From the NCBI RefSeq assembly GCF_026339955.1, contig NZ_JAPEPW010000001.1, positions 3,956,001 to 4,020,000 of the forward strand: a DNA stretch of 64,000 nt. Reading direction: 5' to 3'. The DNA comes from Streptomyces sp. NBC_01549. GTDB taxonomy: Bacteria; Actinomycetota; Actinomycetes; Streptomycetales; Streptomycetaceae. The translations under genes were made by a program, and so were the position numbers. The notes under the pieces were generated by a model. It was not told where the DNA came from. It made no database searches and was given only the letters and a program-made list of their open reading frames with translations. Shown in pieces: positions 8,277-17,116 of this stretch (its first letter is position 1; every line of letters starts with the position of its first letter).

Positions 8277-8444
8277 GGCCACCCGACCCCGGGTGCAACT
8301 CCCACCTTGGGTTACCCGCGGTTCGAACCCCCCTTCGTACGTCGCCGAACGCGCGCCGGATCTCCTCGGATCCGGCGCGCACTTTGTCTTCCCTCTACGA
8401 GGGACCGGGCGTACCTTGACGGCCGATCTGATGTTCCGTCAGGA

Positions 8445-9203
8445 ATGAGGCCCGAGGTGTCGTACCGGACGTACCAGAAACGAACCGCCGCGCTCGCGTT
8501 CGCCGCGGCCCTGGCCGGCTCGGCGGTGCTGATGGCCGCCCCCGTCGCCGAGGCCGACGTGGTGAACGTCAACTACCAGTGCAAGACGCCGATCGGCGAC
8601 AAGAGCGCCGTCTCGCCCATCGACATCAAGAGCGTCAAGAGTGGCAGCGACTACAAGCTCACCATGTCCTGGCAGAAGGGCGTCTCCTCCAGCCCGGTGG
8701 AGCTTGGCAAGGGCGCGATGAGCCCGAGTGCCGTGATCAAGGTGGGCGGCGCGGACAGTGGCACGGTGGCCGTGAGCGGCCCCGCGAACGCGGCCGCGAT
8801 CCCCGCCAACACCCCCATCAAAATCAGTGACTTGTCGGGTACGTACACGCCGAAGAAGACCGGCAAGGTCACCTTCACCGCGGGCGTGCTCACGATCAAG
8901 GCGCTCGGCACGACGACCACGTGCACCCCCACGAACAACCCCGGGCCGTCGCTGACCCTCGACGTCACGGCGGCGAGCGACGGTTCGGGATCCAGCGGAT
9001 CCAGCAGCTCGGGCGGATCCAGCAGCTCGGGCGGTTCGACGGGCTCGACAGGTTCGACCGGCACCGACTCCGGCGGCCAGCTCCCGCAGACCGGCCCCGC
9101 CGACTCGGCGATCGCCCTCGGCACGCTCGGCGGCACGGTGCTGCTCGCGGGCGCGGCGGGCACGCTGTGGCTGACCCGCAGGCATCAGACGACCCGCCGC
9201 TGA
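8445..9203 (+). CDS. Secreted LPXTG-type surface protein with one 'CKTPIGDKSA' domain
   Basis: A 252-residue predicted wall-anchored protein. It has a signal peptide (AALAFAAALAGSAVL, cleavage likely after AEA), one beta-rich domain beginning VNYQCKTPIGDKSAVSP, a Gly/Ser/Thr linker, then LPQTG, a hydrophobic helix and an RRHQTTRR tail, which together form a sortase signal. The domain closely resembles the second half of the protein at 11353-12687 (shared CKTPIGDKSA.SP, DLTGTY, GVLTVKALGTTTTCTP). Two cysteines could form a disulfide. The start is ambiguous: ATG at 8445, or GTG at 8457 with GAGG six bases upstream. It probably heads the surface operon that follows 45 bp later. The ligand is unknown. 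Confidence 0.85.
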   Translation: MRPEVSYRTYQKRTAALAFAAALAGSAVLMAAPVAEADVVNVNYQCKTPIGDKSAVSPIDIKSVKSGSDYKLTMSWQKGVSSSPVELGKGAMSPSAVIKVGGADSGTVAVSGPANAAAIPANTPIKISDLSGTYTPKKTGKVTFTAGVLTIKALGTTTTCTPTNNPGPSLTLDVTAASDGSGSSGSSSSGGSSSSGGSTGSTGSTGTDSGGQLPQTGPADSAIALGTLGGTVLLAGAAGTLWLTRRHQTTRR

Positions 9204-9248
9204 GGGCGCCACGCCTCCGTACGACGGTACGACCAGCAGGAGCCGCCG

Positions 9249-10205
9249 ATGCCGTACGCCCCCGTCCTCCGCTGTGCCGTCGCCGTGCTGCTGTCGGCCG
9301 CCGCCACCCCGGTGGCCGTGGCCGTGGCCGACGACGGCTGGTCCCTCGCGCCGTCCGCGAGCACGCCGGACGGGCGGCCGTACGTCTACGCGGAGGGCAC
9401 GCCCGGCACGGTCCTGCAGGACTCCGTGTCCCTGCTCAACCCGGGCGCGCGGCCCGTGACCGTGCGGCTGCGCGGCGCGGACGCCGACAACACCGCGAAC
9501 GGCGGCCTCACCGTGCGCGCCACCGGGAAGTCCACGGACACGGGCGCGTGGATCGCGTTCGCCGGGGACCGGGGCGGCCGCCGGATCCCGGTGCGCACGC
9601 TCTCGCTGCGGGTGCCCGCGCACACCCGGGCCGACGTGCCGTTCACCGTGAGCGTCCCGGCGGGCGCGACGCCCGGCGACCACCCCGGCGCGATCGTCGC
9701 GGGCGCCGGCGGCCGGTCCTCGGCGGTCCGGGTCCAGCTGCGGGTCGGCGGTCCGGCGGTGTCGGCGCTCACGGTCGAGCACGTGGCCGTGCACGGCGGG
9801 CGCATCTCGTACGAGCTGGTCAACCGTGGCAACACCGTGCTCATCCCGAAGCTCGCGGTACGCGCCGACGGCGTCCTCGGCCGGGCCCTGGACCGCGCTC
9901 CGCGCACCCTGCCCCTCGACCTGCTGCCCGGCCGCCGCGTCACGCTCACCGAGCCCTGGCACGACCCCCCGGCGCTGGACGCGGTCGACGTACGGCTGAC
10001 GGTGACGGCGGCGGGCGGGGCGCACGACACGACGTCCGCGTCGGTGCGGTTCGTGCCGTGGGGCGCGCTCGCGGCGGCCGCCGGGGCGGGGCTCGCGGCG
10101 CTGGGCGCCTTGTGGGGCGTACGACGGCACAGGCGTCGTACGCCGGACGACGGGGCGAGCGAACGGCCGCGTACGGAAGTCGAGTGGACGGGAGCGGTGT
10201 CGTGA
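9249..10205 (+). CDS. DUF916-like (WxL-associated peptidoglycan-binding) membrane-anchored protein
   Basis: A 318-residue exported protein. It has a signal peptide (VLRCAVAVLLSAAATPVAVAVA), a DUF916-like beta-sandwich (VTVRLRGADADN, WIAFAGDRGG, RVPAHTRADVPFTVSVPAGATPGDHPGAIVAG), a second beta-rich part, and one C-terminal membrane helix (LAAAAGAGLAALGALWG) followed by a basic tail. In Firmicutes this domain occurs in CscA-type proteins encoded with WxL and LPXTG partners. Here the partners are two sortase-signal proteins and another membrane-anchored beta protein. The stop overlaps the next GTG start, so the genes are coupled. The family call is good; the wall-binding role is inferred. Confidence 0.75.
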   Translation: MPYAPVLRCAVAVLLSAAATPVAVAVADDGWSLAPSASTPDGRPYVYAEGTPGTVLQDSVSLLNPGARPVTVRLRGADADNTANGGLTVRATGKSTDTGAWIAFAGDRGGRRIPVRTLSLRVPAHTRADVPFTVSVPAGATPGDHPGAIVAGAGGRSSAVRVQLRVGGPAVSALTVEHVAVHGGRISYELVNRGNTVLIPKLAVRADGVLGRALDRAPRTLPLDLLPGRRVTLTEPWHDPPALDAVDVRLTVTAAGGAHDTTSASVRFVPWGALAAAAGAGLAALGALWGVRRHRRRTPDDGASERPRTEVEWTGAVS

Positions 10206-11356
10206 GCGCAGTCCTGAGCGGCAAGGCGCGGATGTCGGCGCTGGTGGCGGCGTTCGCGCTCGTCCTGGCCCCGCTGGTGGGCCCGGTGTCCTCGGCGTCC
10301 GCGGCCGGGAAGCCCGGCGTGACCCTGTCCAAGTCCGAGGCGGGAACGGGCGGTTCGATCACCGTGACCGGCAACGGATGGCGGCCGAAAACCCTGCTGA
10401 TGATGCTGATCTGCGGGCAGGCCGTGCCGTCCCGCGGGGTGATCGGCGGCACCAACTCCTGCGCCAACGCCGACGGCCGGGCCGTCACCACCGACGCGCA
10501 GGGCCACTTCAGCAAGGAACTGCCGGTCACCGAGCCGCCCAAGCCGTGCCCGTGCGTGGTGCACGTCGCCACGGTCACGGGGGAGAAGGCGGAGGCCGAC
10601 GCGATCTTCATGGTCGCCGGGCACTCGGTCGAACCACTGCCGAAGGAGGCGGGCGGCGGGCGGCTCTCGGTGCTCACCGACACCCGTCTCGACGGGTCGA
10701 GCGGGCTGCTGACCTGGTTCGGCGCGCCGCCGGACCGCCGGCTCGTCTTCACCGTCGGCAACGTCGGCACCGCCTCCGTCAAGAACCCCGTCTTCCAGAT
10801 CGGCACCTCCCACGGCGTGTTCGCGCCGCAGTGGGAGGACCAGGACTGGCGCGGCACGATCGCACCCGGCAAGAAGGCGCGGATCGAGCTCCCGGTCGAG
10901 CTCGCGGCCGGGGCGCACGGCGACTACACGGTCTCGCTGCGGTACGGCGGGAAGGTCCTCGCCGAGCAGCCCTGGGGGGTGGGCCGCCCCTGGGGGGTGA
11001 CCCTCTTCTGGATCCTGCTCGGCGTGGTGGTGCCGGCCGCGGTGTTCCGGATCGGGATGGCCGTGGTGGACCGGGTGCGTCCGCGCAGGTCGGCGGGGCG
11101 CGCGGGCCGGCACCGGAGCCTGCGCCTGCCCGAACTCGCCTCCCGCGTGCCCAGGCCGGCCCCGTTCCGTATGGCCAAGGCGAGCCCGTCCCGTGCGCCC
11201 GGAGTGAGCGCGTCCGCCTCCACGCCCGTGGCATCCGGGACCGCTACGACCCCGACCCTGCCGTGGTTCACCCCGGACAACGTTCCGGGGACCGCGGCGA
11301 ACGGTCAGCTCTCCGCACCGCAAGACACCGGTCCGACGACGAAGGGGAACACGTGA
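10202..11356 (+). CDS. Exported Ig-like beta protein with C-terminal membrane helix
   Basis: A 384-residue protein beginning at a GTG that overlaps the preceding stop. It has a signal peptide (LVAAFALVLAPLVGPVSSASAAG) and a neocarzinostatin/Ig-like first domain (GVTLSKSEAGTGGSITVTGNGW, with several cysteines). A second domain (LTWFGAPPDRRLVFTVGNVGT) resembles a CARDB-like fold. A membrane segment (VTLFWILLGVVVPAAVFRIGMAV) is followed by a basic and Pro/Ser/Thr-rich tail of about 95 residues, predicted to be cytoplasmic. It overlaps the next gene (GTGA). Its place between a DUF916 protein and a sortase-anchored protein suggests a role in one surface complex. Confidence 0.75.
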   Translation: MSAVLSGKARMSALVAAFALVLAPLVGPVSSASAAGKPGVTLSKSEAGTGGSITVTGNGWRPKTLLMMLICGQAVPSRGVIGGTNSCANADGRAVTTDAQGHFSKELPVTEPPKPCPCVVHVATVTGEKAEADAIFMVAGHSVEPLPKEAGGGRLSVLTDTRLDGSSGLLTWFGAPPDRRLVFTVGNVGTASVKNPVFQIGTSHGVFAPQWEDQDWRGTIAPGKKARIELPVELAAGAHGDYTVSLRYGGKVLAEQPWGVGRPWGVTLFWILLGVVVPAAVFRIGMAVVDRVRPRRSAGRAGRHRSLRLPELASRVPRPAPFRMAKASPSRAPGVSASASTPVASGTATTPTLPWFTPDNVPGTAANGQLSAPQDTGPTTKGNT

Positions 11357-12687
11357 ACAGGCGACGGAGAGTTGTGCCCGGAGGCTGCAGAACGAGCGTG
11401 GCCGGGGTCGCGCTGATGCTCGGCGGCGCGGGCATTCTGGTGGGCGTGGCCGCGGGCCCCGCCCAGGCCGCCGAGGTGTCCTACGCGACCAGATGCGTTC
11501 CGCCCGCGGCCTCCGGTCTGGACCCGGTCGAGGGCACCACCAAGGTGGAGATCACCGCGCCCGCGACGGCGAGCGTGGGCGACGAGGTCACGGTGGTCTG
11601 GAAGTTCACCCAGGCCGCCTCGAAGAACCCCGACCTCATCGACCTCCCGGCCGACTCGGTCCAGCCGAGCGGCACCCTCAAGGCGGCCGGTGCGCAGACC
11701 GCCGACCTCGCGATGCAGGGACCCCGGGAGAACCCGGCCATTCCCAAGGGCGGGGCGATGGTGCTCTCCGACATGAAGGGCACGCTGAAGCTGACAGCGG
11801 CGGGTGAGGTGACGCTGACGCCGGACGCGTACAGCATCAACGCCTTCTCCACGGACACGAAGTGCGCACCAACCCAGACGGTGGAGCCGGCGGCGACGAT
11901 CCAGGTGACGGAGTCGTCGACGACACCTTCGCCCACCTCGACGACGACACCTTCCACCACACCCTCGACGACTCCTTCGACCACTCCCTCCACCACACCG
12001 TCGACGCAGCCCACCGGATCGTCGTCGGCAAGCCCCAGTGACAGTGGTCAGACCGAGTTCACGGGCAAGGAAGTCTCCGTCCCCTACGCGTGCAAGACGC
12101 CCATCGGGGACAAGAGCGCCACCTCTCCCGTGCAGATCGACGCCAAGAAGAACGGCGGGAGTTTCGACCTCACCGTCCAGTTCAAGAAGTCCGTGATGGA
12201 CAGCCCTGTCGACATCCCCGCGGACTCGGTCCAGCCGTCGATGGAGGTGGTCCTGGGCGGCTCGGACAAGGGCACGGTCCATGTCGAGGGGCCGACCAAC
12301 TCCAAGGCGTTCAAGGCGGGCGACCCGATCGAGATCCCCGACCTCACGGGCACGTACAAGCCGGGCGCCAGCGGTCAGTCGACGCTCTCCCCGGGCGTGC
12401 TGACGGTCAAGGCGCTCGGTACGACGACGACCTGCACCCCGACGAAGTCCGAGGTCTCCCTGACCCTGGACACCACACAACAGGCGGGCGGCGCGTCGGG
12501 CGGCGACTCCTCGGGCAGCTCCGGCTCCTCGGGCAGTTCTTCGGGCGGTACGTCCGCCAGCGGCGGCCTCGCTCAGACGGGCGCCGCCGACCACGGCATG
12601 CTCAGGGCACTGGGCCTGGTCGCGGGGACGGTGATCCTGCTGGGCGGAGCGATCTTCACGTTCATGCCGCGCAAGCGCCTGCGCTGA
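11353..12687 (+). CDS. Sortase-anchored surface protein with two related domains (LAQTG signal)
   Basis: A 444-residue protein. A signal peptide ends near AQAAEVS. A first beta domain (SYATRCVPPAASG to KCAPTQ) is followed by a Ser/Thr/Pro stretch made of repeated TTPS units. The second domain (PYACKTPIGDKSATSP to TTCTPTKS) is a close match to the protein at 8445-9203. A Gly/Ser linker, LAQTG, a membrane helix and RKRLR complete a signal of the LAxTG type used by class E sortases in actinobacteria. The two domains share the DxKGT/DLTGTY...T.C.PT ending, so they look like an old internal duplication. The GTG start overlaps the previous stop. A strong bidirectional terminator follows. Confidence 0.83.
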   Translation: MNRRRRVVPGGCRTSVAGVALMLGGAGILVGVAAGPAQAAEVSYATRCVPPAASGLDPVEGTTKVEITAPATASVGDEVTVVWKFTQAASKNPDLIDLPADSVQPSGTLKAAGAQTADLAMQGPRENPAIPKGGAMVLSDMKGTLKLTAAGEVTLTPDAYSINAFSTDTKCAPTQTVEPAATIQVTESSTTPSPTSTTTPSTTPSTTPSTTPSTTPSTQPTGSSSASPSDSGQTEFTGKEVSVPYACKTPIGDKSATSPVQIDAKKNGGSFDLTVQFKKSVMDSPVDIPADSVQPSMEVVLGGSDKGTVHVEGPTNSKAFKAGDPIEIPDLTGTYKPGASGQSTLSPGVLTVKALGTTTTCTPTKSEVSLTLDTTQQAGGASGGDSSGSSGSSGSSSGGTSASGGLAQTGAADHGMLRALGLVAGTVILLGGAIFTFMPRKRLR

Positions 12688-12755
12688 GGCGGAGGCGGGT
12701 CAGGGCTTGCAGGATGATCACCGGCGTTCCCCCAGTACCGGCGGTGTCGGTGAAA

Positions 12756-12800
12756 ACCCGAAGGGCCGTCGCACCACTTGGTGCGGCGGCCCTTCGGGGT
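12756..12800. terminator. Strong bidirectional terminator
   Basis: GAAGGGCCG and CGCACCA pair with TGGTGCG and CGGCCCTTC around a CT loop, with one internal mismatch. The stem extends outward through ACCC/GGGT. It lies between the converging surface operon and the peptide-transporter gene. Confidence 0.85.
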
Positions 12801-12831
12801 ACGGAAAACAGTACCTACGTGGCGGCGTGCG

Positions 12832-14328
12832 TCAGTGGACGTCGCCCATCAGGACCTTGACCTTCTTGCGGTACATCCACACCGCGACACCGGCGATCAC
12901 GGCGAGCGTGGCCTCCAGGGCGACGATGCCCGTCTTGTTGAGGTCGACGTTGGCGATGGACAGCAGGCCCGTCGTGGCGTCACCGGCGGTGACGGCCAGG
13001 AACCAGACACCCATCATCTGGGAGGCGTACTTCGCGGGAGCCATCTTCGTGGTGACGGAGAGGCCGACCGGGGAGAGCGTCAGCTCACCGACGGTCTGCA
13101 CGAAGTAGATCGCGACCAGCCACATCGCGGCCGCCTTGTGACCGCCCTCGGCGATCGTCAGCGGAGCCAGGAACAGGAAGAACGACGCACCGATCAGGAT
13201 CAGACCCGACGCGAACTTGGTGGCCGTGCTCGGCTCCTTGCCGCGCTTGTTCAGCGCCAGCCACGCCCAGGCGAACACCGGCGCGAGCGCCATGATCATG
13301 ACCGGGTTGACGGACTGGTACCAGGAGACCGGGAACTCCCAGCCGAAGATCGTGTTCTCGGCGGAGGAGTCGGCGAAGATCGACATGGTCGAGCCGCCCT
13401 GGTCGTAGATCATCCAGAAGACGGCCGCGGCGACGAAGAACCAGATGTACGCGGACATCTTCGACTGCTCGGCGCGGTCGAGGTCCTTGTCCCGCTTGAT
13501 ACGGGCGATGACCAGGACCGGGATGATCAGACCGGCGATGGTGATCGGGACCAGCAGCCAGTTCAGGGTGTAGTGACCCGAGAAGCCGACGACGCAGTAG
13601 AAGACCACCGCGACGGCCGCCCACAGCGCGGACTTGCGCAGCGTCGCGGCCTTCTCCTCGGCCGACAGCGGCGTGGGGATCTCGTGCGAGCGCGGGTTCA
13701 GGTGACGGCCGCCGAGCAGGTACTGGGTCAGACCCAGCGCCATGCCGAGCGCGGCGAGCGCGAAGCCCAGGTGCCAGTTGACGTTCTCACCGACGGTGCC
13801 GATGACCAGCGGAGCGGCGAACGCACCGAGGTTGATGCCGATGTAGAAGAGTGTGAAGCCACCGTCACGGCGCGGGTCGTCCGGGCCGTCGTAGAGGTGG
13901 CCGACCATCGTGGAGATGTTGGCCTTCAGCAGACCGGAACCGATCGCGACGAGCCCGAGGCCGCCGTAGAACGTGCCGGACGACGGCAGGGCCAACGTGA
14001 GGTGGCCCAGCATGATGATGACGCCCGCGACGGCGACCGTCTTGCGGGGGCCGAGGACGCGGTCGGCGAACCAGCCGCCCGGCAGGGCGAGCAGGTACAC
14101 GAGCGACAGGTACACCGAGTAGATCGCGGTCGCGGTCGCCGCGCTCAGGTGCAGGCCGCCCGGTGCCACCAGGTACAGCGGGAGCAGAGCCTTCATGCCG
14201 TAGTAGGAGAATCGCTCCCACATCTCGGTCATGAAGAGGGTGGCCAGTCCGCGGGGGTGGCCGAAGAAGGTCCTCTCGGAACCGGGGGTGCCCGGAGTCG
14301 CCGAGTCCTTCGTCAGGCTGGACGCCAT
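12832..14328 (-). CDS. POT/PTR-family proton-dependent oligopeptide transporter
   Basis: A 498-residue, roughly 12-14-helix transporter of the proton-dependent di/tripeptide family. Family motifs are visible: FMTEMWERFSYYGMKALLPLYLV (the ExxERFxYY proton-coupling motif), GGWFADRVLGPRKT and, later, FTLFYIGINLG. The ATG at 14328 is chosen because AAGGAA lies six bases upstream and the protein then begins with a short Ser/Thr-rich stretch. Upstream in-frame codons give an unlikely basic extension. Transcription runs toward the terminator at 12756-12800. Confidence 0.92.
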   Translation of the reverse strand: MASSLTKDSATPGTPGSERTFFGHPRGLATLFMTEMWERFSYYGMKALLPLYLVAPGGLHLSAATATAIYSVYLSLVYLLALPGGWFADRVLGPRKTVAVAGVIIMLGHLTLALPSSGTFYGGLGLVAIGSGLLKANISTMVGHLYDGPDDPRRDGGFTLFYIGINLGAFAAPLVIGTVGENVNWHLGFALAALGMALGLTQYLLGGRHLNPRSHEIPTPLSAEEKAATLRKSALWAAVAVVFYCVVGFSGHYTLNWLLVPITIAGLIIPVLVIARIKRDKDLDRAEQSKMSAYIWFFVAAAVFWMIYDQGGSTMSIFADSSAENTIFGWEFPVSWYQSVNPVMIMALAPVFAWAWLALNKRGKEPSTATKFASGLILIGASFFLFLAPLTIAEGGHKAAAMWLVAIYFVQTVGELTLSPVGLSVTTKMAPAKYASQMMGVWFLAVTAGDATTGLLSIANVDLNKTGIVALEATLAVIAGVAVWMYRKKVKVLMGDVH

Positions 14329-14819
14329 GGTCGTTCCTTGCTGGTCGGGACGCGCTGCTTGAGCGTCACGCGCCCGGTGGGGGGCGGCCGGCACCGGCGG
14401 GGTTGGACCGTCCTTCCCCACGCCCACGGGGAGTCCGCTCCGGGTTGCGAAGCGGTGGACGGCGACCACCGGGATCCACGCCCGTCACGCAATCACGCGC
14501 TCGGGCCCGGCCACAGGTCATTCCTTTCGGGGCTGGAGAACACCAGCCCGCACATGAAAGAGACCTTCAGCGTCAAGTACGCGCCAAAGGTCCCCTACTG
14601 GTGCTACAGGCGTCTGGTCACCATACGACATCTCAATGTGGCATATGGAAGGACTTGAGACATGAATCACAGGTAATAATGGAACCACGGACACCTATTC
14701 GAAGGCGTCAGGCAAGATCGCTTCCCACAGCCGCAGGCGAGCAACGGTACAGCCCCAGGTAAGAATTACGGTTGGCGATCACACCACAGGCGCTGTCCGA
14801 GGCGGACTACCATCACCCC
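14329..14819. other. 491-bp divergent promoter region
   Basis: No gene is seen between the peptide transporter and the response regulator. The half nearest the transporter holds a perfect 7-bp hairpin (GGGCTGG...CCAGCCC, 14530-14549). The half nearest the regulator, about 14560-14760, is distinctly more A/T-rich than the surroundings, as expected of promoters. A TACCAT hexamer at 14808-14813 lies six bases before the regulator ATG. Confidence 0.6.
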
Positions 14820-15497
14820 ATGACCCGTGTACTGCTCGCCGAGGACGACGCGTCCATCTCGGAGCCATTGGCCCGCGCCCTGCGCCGGGAGGGTTACGAG
14901 GTCGAAGTGCGCGAGGACGGACCCACCGCACTCGACGCCGGAATGCAGGGCGGCGTCGACCTGGTCGTCCTGGACCTGGGCCTGCCCGGTATGGACGGCC
15001 TCGAAGTGGCCCGCCGACTCCGTGCCGAAGGCCACACCGTCCCCATCCTCATCCTGACCGCGCGTGCCGACGAGGTGGACACCGTCGTCGGTCTCGACGC
15101 GGGCGCCGACGACTACGTCACCAAGCCCTTCCGCCTTGCCGAACTCCTCGCCCGTGTCCGGGCCCTCCTGCGGCGCGGCGCCGCGGAGCCGCAGCAGGCG
15201 CCCGCCACGCACGGGGTGCGCATCGACGTCGAGTCCCACCGGGCGTGGATGGGCGACGAGGAACTCCAGCTCACGGCGAAGGAGTTCGACCTGCTGCGGG
15301 TTCTCGTCCGGGACGCCGGCCGGGTCGTCACGCGTGACCAGCTGATGCGCGAGGTCTGGGACACCACGTGGTGGTCGTCCACCAAGACCCTCGACATGCA
15401 CATCTCCTGGCTCCGCAAGAAGCTCGGCGACGACGCGGCGAATCCCCGCTACATCGCGACGGTACGAGGAGTCGGCTTCCGCTTCGAGAAGAGCTGA
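14820..15497 (+). CDS. OmpR/PhoB-type response regulator
   Basis: A 225-residue two-component regulator. The receiver domain (residues 1-115) has the acidic pair EDD at 8-10, phosphoacceptor D52 in LVVLDLGLPGMDG, the conserved Thr in ILTAR, and Lys in DDYVTKPF. The C-terminal winged helix (about 130-222) contains LTAKEFDLLRVL, VTRDQLMREVW, and the recognition helix TLDMHISWLRKKLG with RGVGFRFE at the end. The ATG at 14820 is preceded by TACCAT six bases upstream and by no good ribosome-binding site, so the mRNA may be leaderless. The cognate kinase gene follows 278 bp downstream. Confidence 0.93.
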   Translation: MTRVLLAEDDASISEPLARALRREGYEVEVREDGPTALDAGMQGGVDLVVLDLGLPGMDGLEVARRLRAEGHTVPILILTARADEVDTVVGLDAGADDYVTKPFRLAELLARVRALLRRGAAEPQQAPATHGVRIDVESHRAWMGDEELQLTAKEFDLLRVLVRDAGRVVTRDQLMREVWDTTWWSSTKTLDMHISWLRKKLGDDAANPRYIATVRGVGFRFEKS

Positions 15498-15775
15498 GGC
15501 CCCGCGGGGGTAGGTGGCGGGGCTGGGAGTCTTCAGGGGCTGACAGCCGGGTGATCGGGGCGAAGCCCCGCCCTGAGGGGCGCGGGGCCGTCACATATGC
15601 GGCTCCGCCGCGTGGGCGCGCCCAGCCCCCACCGGCCCGCAGACAGGGTAACGACCCCACCCGCACCCCACCCACCCGCGGCTGAAGAACCCCGGCGGCA
15701 CCCGAATGCCCGCCCCCGCCCAGCGCAGCGTCAAGGCACACTGGTCCACGTACAGCCACCCGCCCGGAGGACCCC
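15498..15775. repeat. Streptomyces-type intergenic repeat between regulator and kinase
   Basis: The gap carries several G/C-rich inverted repeats (GGGGCGAAGCCCC; GGGGCGCGGGGCC; TGCGGCTCCGCCGCG) and a trailing CCGGCCCGCAGAC. These resemble repeat modules dispersed between Streptomyces genes. The last part has GGAGGA just before the kinase GTG. Confidence 0.6.
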
Positions 15776-17053
15776 GTGCGTCGCCGTCTCATCCAGTCCA
15801 CGCTCGCCGTCGTGCTCGTCGTGATCGCCGTCTTCGGCGTCTCCCTCGTGATCGTCGAGACCCGCACGATCAGCAACAGCGCCCAGGAACGCGTGGACTC
15901 CGAGGCCCTGCGCCTGGCCAGCATCGTCGACAGCCGCATCCTCGGCGACGAGCACATCAACGCGGAGATCCTCAAGAACCAGGTCGCGGAGGACCGGTAC
16001 GCCGTGATCCGCATCCCCGGCCAGGCCCCCGTCGAGCTCGGCATCCAGCCCAGCGGTGACGTCATCCACTCCACGGCCAAGGGCGAGGAGGGCGAGACGA
16101 TCACCGTCCAGGAGCCCCGCTCGGCCGTGACGCGCGAGGTCGGCCGCACCCTCCTGATCATCGCCGCGGTCGCGCTGCTCGCGATCGTCGCCGCGGTCCT
16201 GCTGGCCGTACGCCAGGCCAACCGCCTCGCCTCCCCGCTCACCGACCTCGCGGAGACCGCGGAGCGGCTCGGCTCCGGCGACCCCCGCCCACGCCACAAG
16301 CGCTACGGCGTCCCGGAGCTGGACCGTGTCGCGGACGTCCTGGACAGCAGCGCGGAGCGGATCGCACGGATGCTCACCGCCGAGCGCCGGCTCGCCGCGG
16401 ACGCCTCCCACCAGCTCCGTACGCCGCTCACGGCCCTCTCCATGCGCCTGGAGGAAATCACCCTCACGGATGACCTGGACAACGTGAAGGAGGAGGCGAC
16501 GATCGCGCTGACACAGGTCGAGCGCCTCACGGACGTGGTGGAGCGGCTGCTCACCAACGCCCGCGACCCCCGTACCGGCTCCGCCGTCTCCTTCTACCTC
16601 GACGAGGTCATCAAGCAGCAGCTGGAGGAGTGGCGCCCGGCCTATCGCAGCGCGGGCCGCGCCATCGTCAGCTCGGGCAAGCGGCATCTGCAGGCCGTCG
16701 GCACTCCGGGCGCGGTCGCCCAGGTGCTGGCCGCGCTCATCGAGAACTCGCTCATGCACGGGGGCGGCACGGTCGCCCTGCGCACCCGCGTCACGGGCAA
16801 CCAGGCCGTCGTGGAGGTCACGGACGAGGGCCCGGGCGTCCCCACCGACCTGGGCGCCCGCATCTTCGAGCGCACGATCAGCGGCCGCAACTCCACGGGG
16901 ATCGGCCTCGCGGTCGCGCGCGACCTCGCGGAGGCGGACGGGGGCCGCCTGGAGATGCTCCAGGCGCAGCCGCCGGTGTTCGGCCTGTTCCTCTCCCGCA
17001 CACCGCTGAAGAGGCCACCGCTGGTGGAGGACGAGGAGCGAACGGTCAGATAG
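15776..17053 (+). CDS. Sensor histidine kinase
   Basis: A 425-residue membrane kinase. Helix 1 spans about 7-28 and helix 2 about 124-146, enclosing a roughly 95-residue extracellular sensor. A HAMP-like segment (RLASPLTDLAETAERLGSGD) follows. The H box is ASHQLRTPLTALSMRLEEI with H212, and the catalytic domain shows the N box (ALIENSLMHGGG), G1 (TDEGPGVP) and G2 (GRNSTGIGLAVARDLA). GGAGGA lies six bases before the GTG start. It pairs with the regulator at 14820-15497. The signal is not evident from sequence. Confidence 0.92.
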   Translation: MRRRLIQSTLAVVLVVIAVFGVSLVIVETRTISNSAQERVDSEALRLASIVDSRILGDEHINAEILKNQVAEDRYAVIRIPGQAPVELGIQPSGDVIHSTAKGEEGETITVQEPRSAVTREVGRTLLIIAAVALLAIVAAVLLAVRQANRLASPLTDLAETAERLGSGDPRPRHKRYGVPELDRVADVLDSSAERIARMLTAERRLAADASHQLRTPLTALSMRLEEITLTDDLDNVKEEATIALTQVERLTDVVERLLTNARDPRTGSAVSFYLDEVIKQQLEEWRPAYRSAGRAIVSSGKRHLQAVGTPGAVAQVLAALIENSLMHGGGTVALRTRVTGNQAVVEVTDEGPGVPTDLGARIFERTISGRNSTGIGLAVARDLAEADGGRLEMLQAQPPVFGLFLSRTPLKRPPLVEDEERTVR

Positions 17054-17116
17054 CCGTGGACGGTCAGGTCAGATAGCCCTGGACGGTCAGGCAGCCCTGG
17101 ACCGGCCCTGGACGGC
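17054..17116. repeat. Short GGACGGTCAG direct repeats
   Basis: Three imperfect copies of CCCTGGACGGTCAG lie in the 63-bp gap between the converging kinase and GtrA genes. No stable terminator is seen here. Confidence 0.6.

Noticed and set aside
8310..8345. tRNA T-arm-like GGTTCGAACCCC
   Set aside because: No acceptor stem, D-arm or anticodon arm could be built around it.
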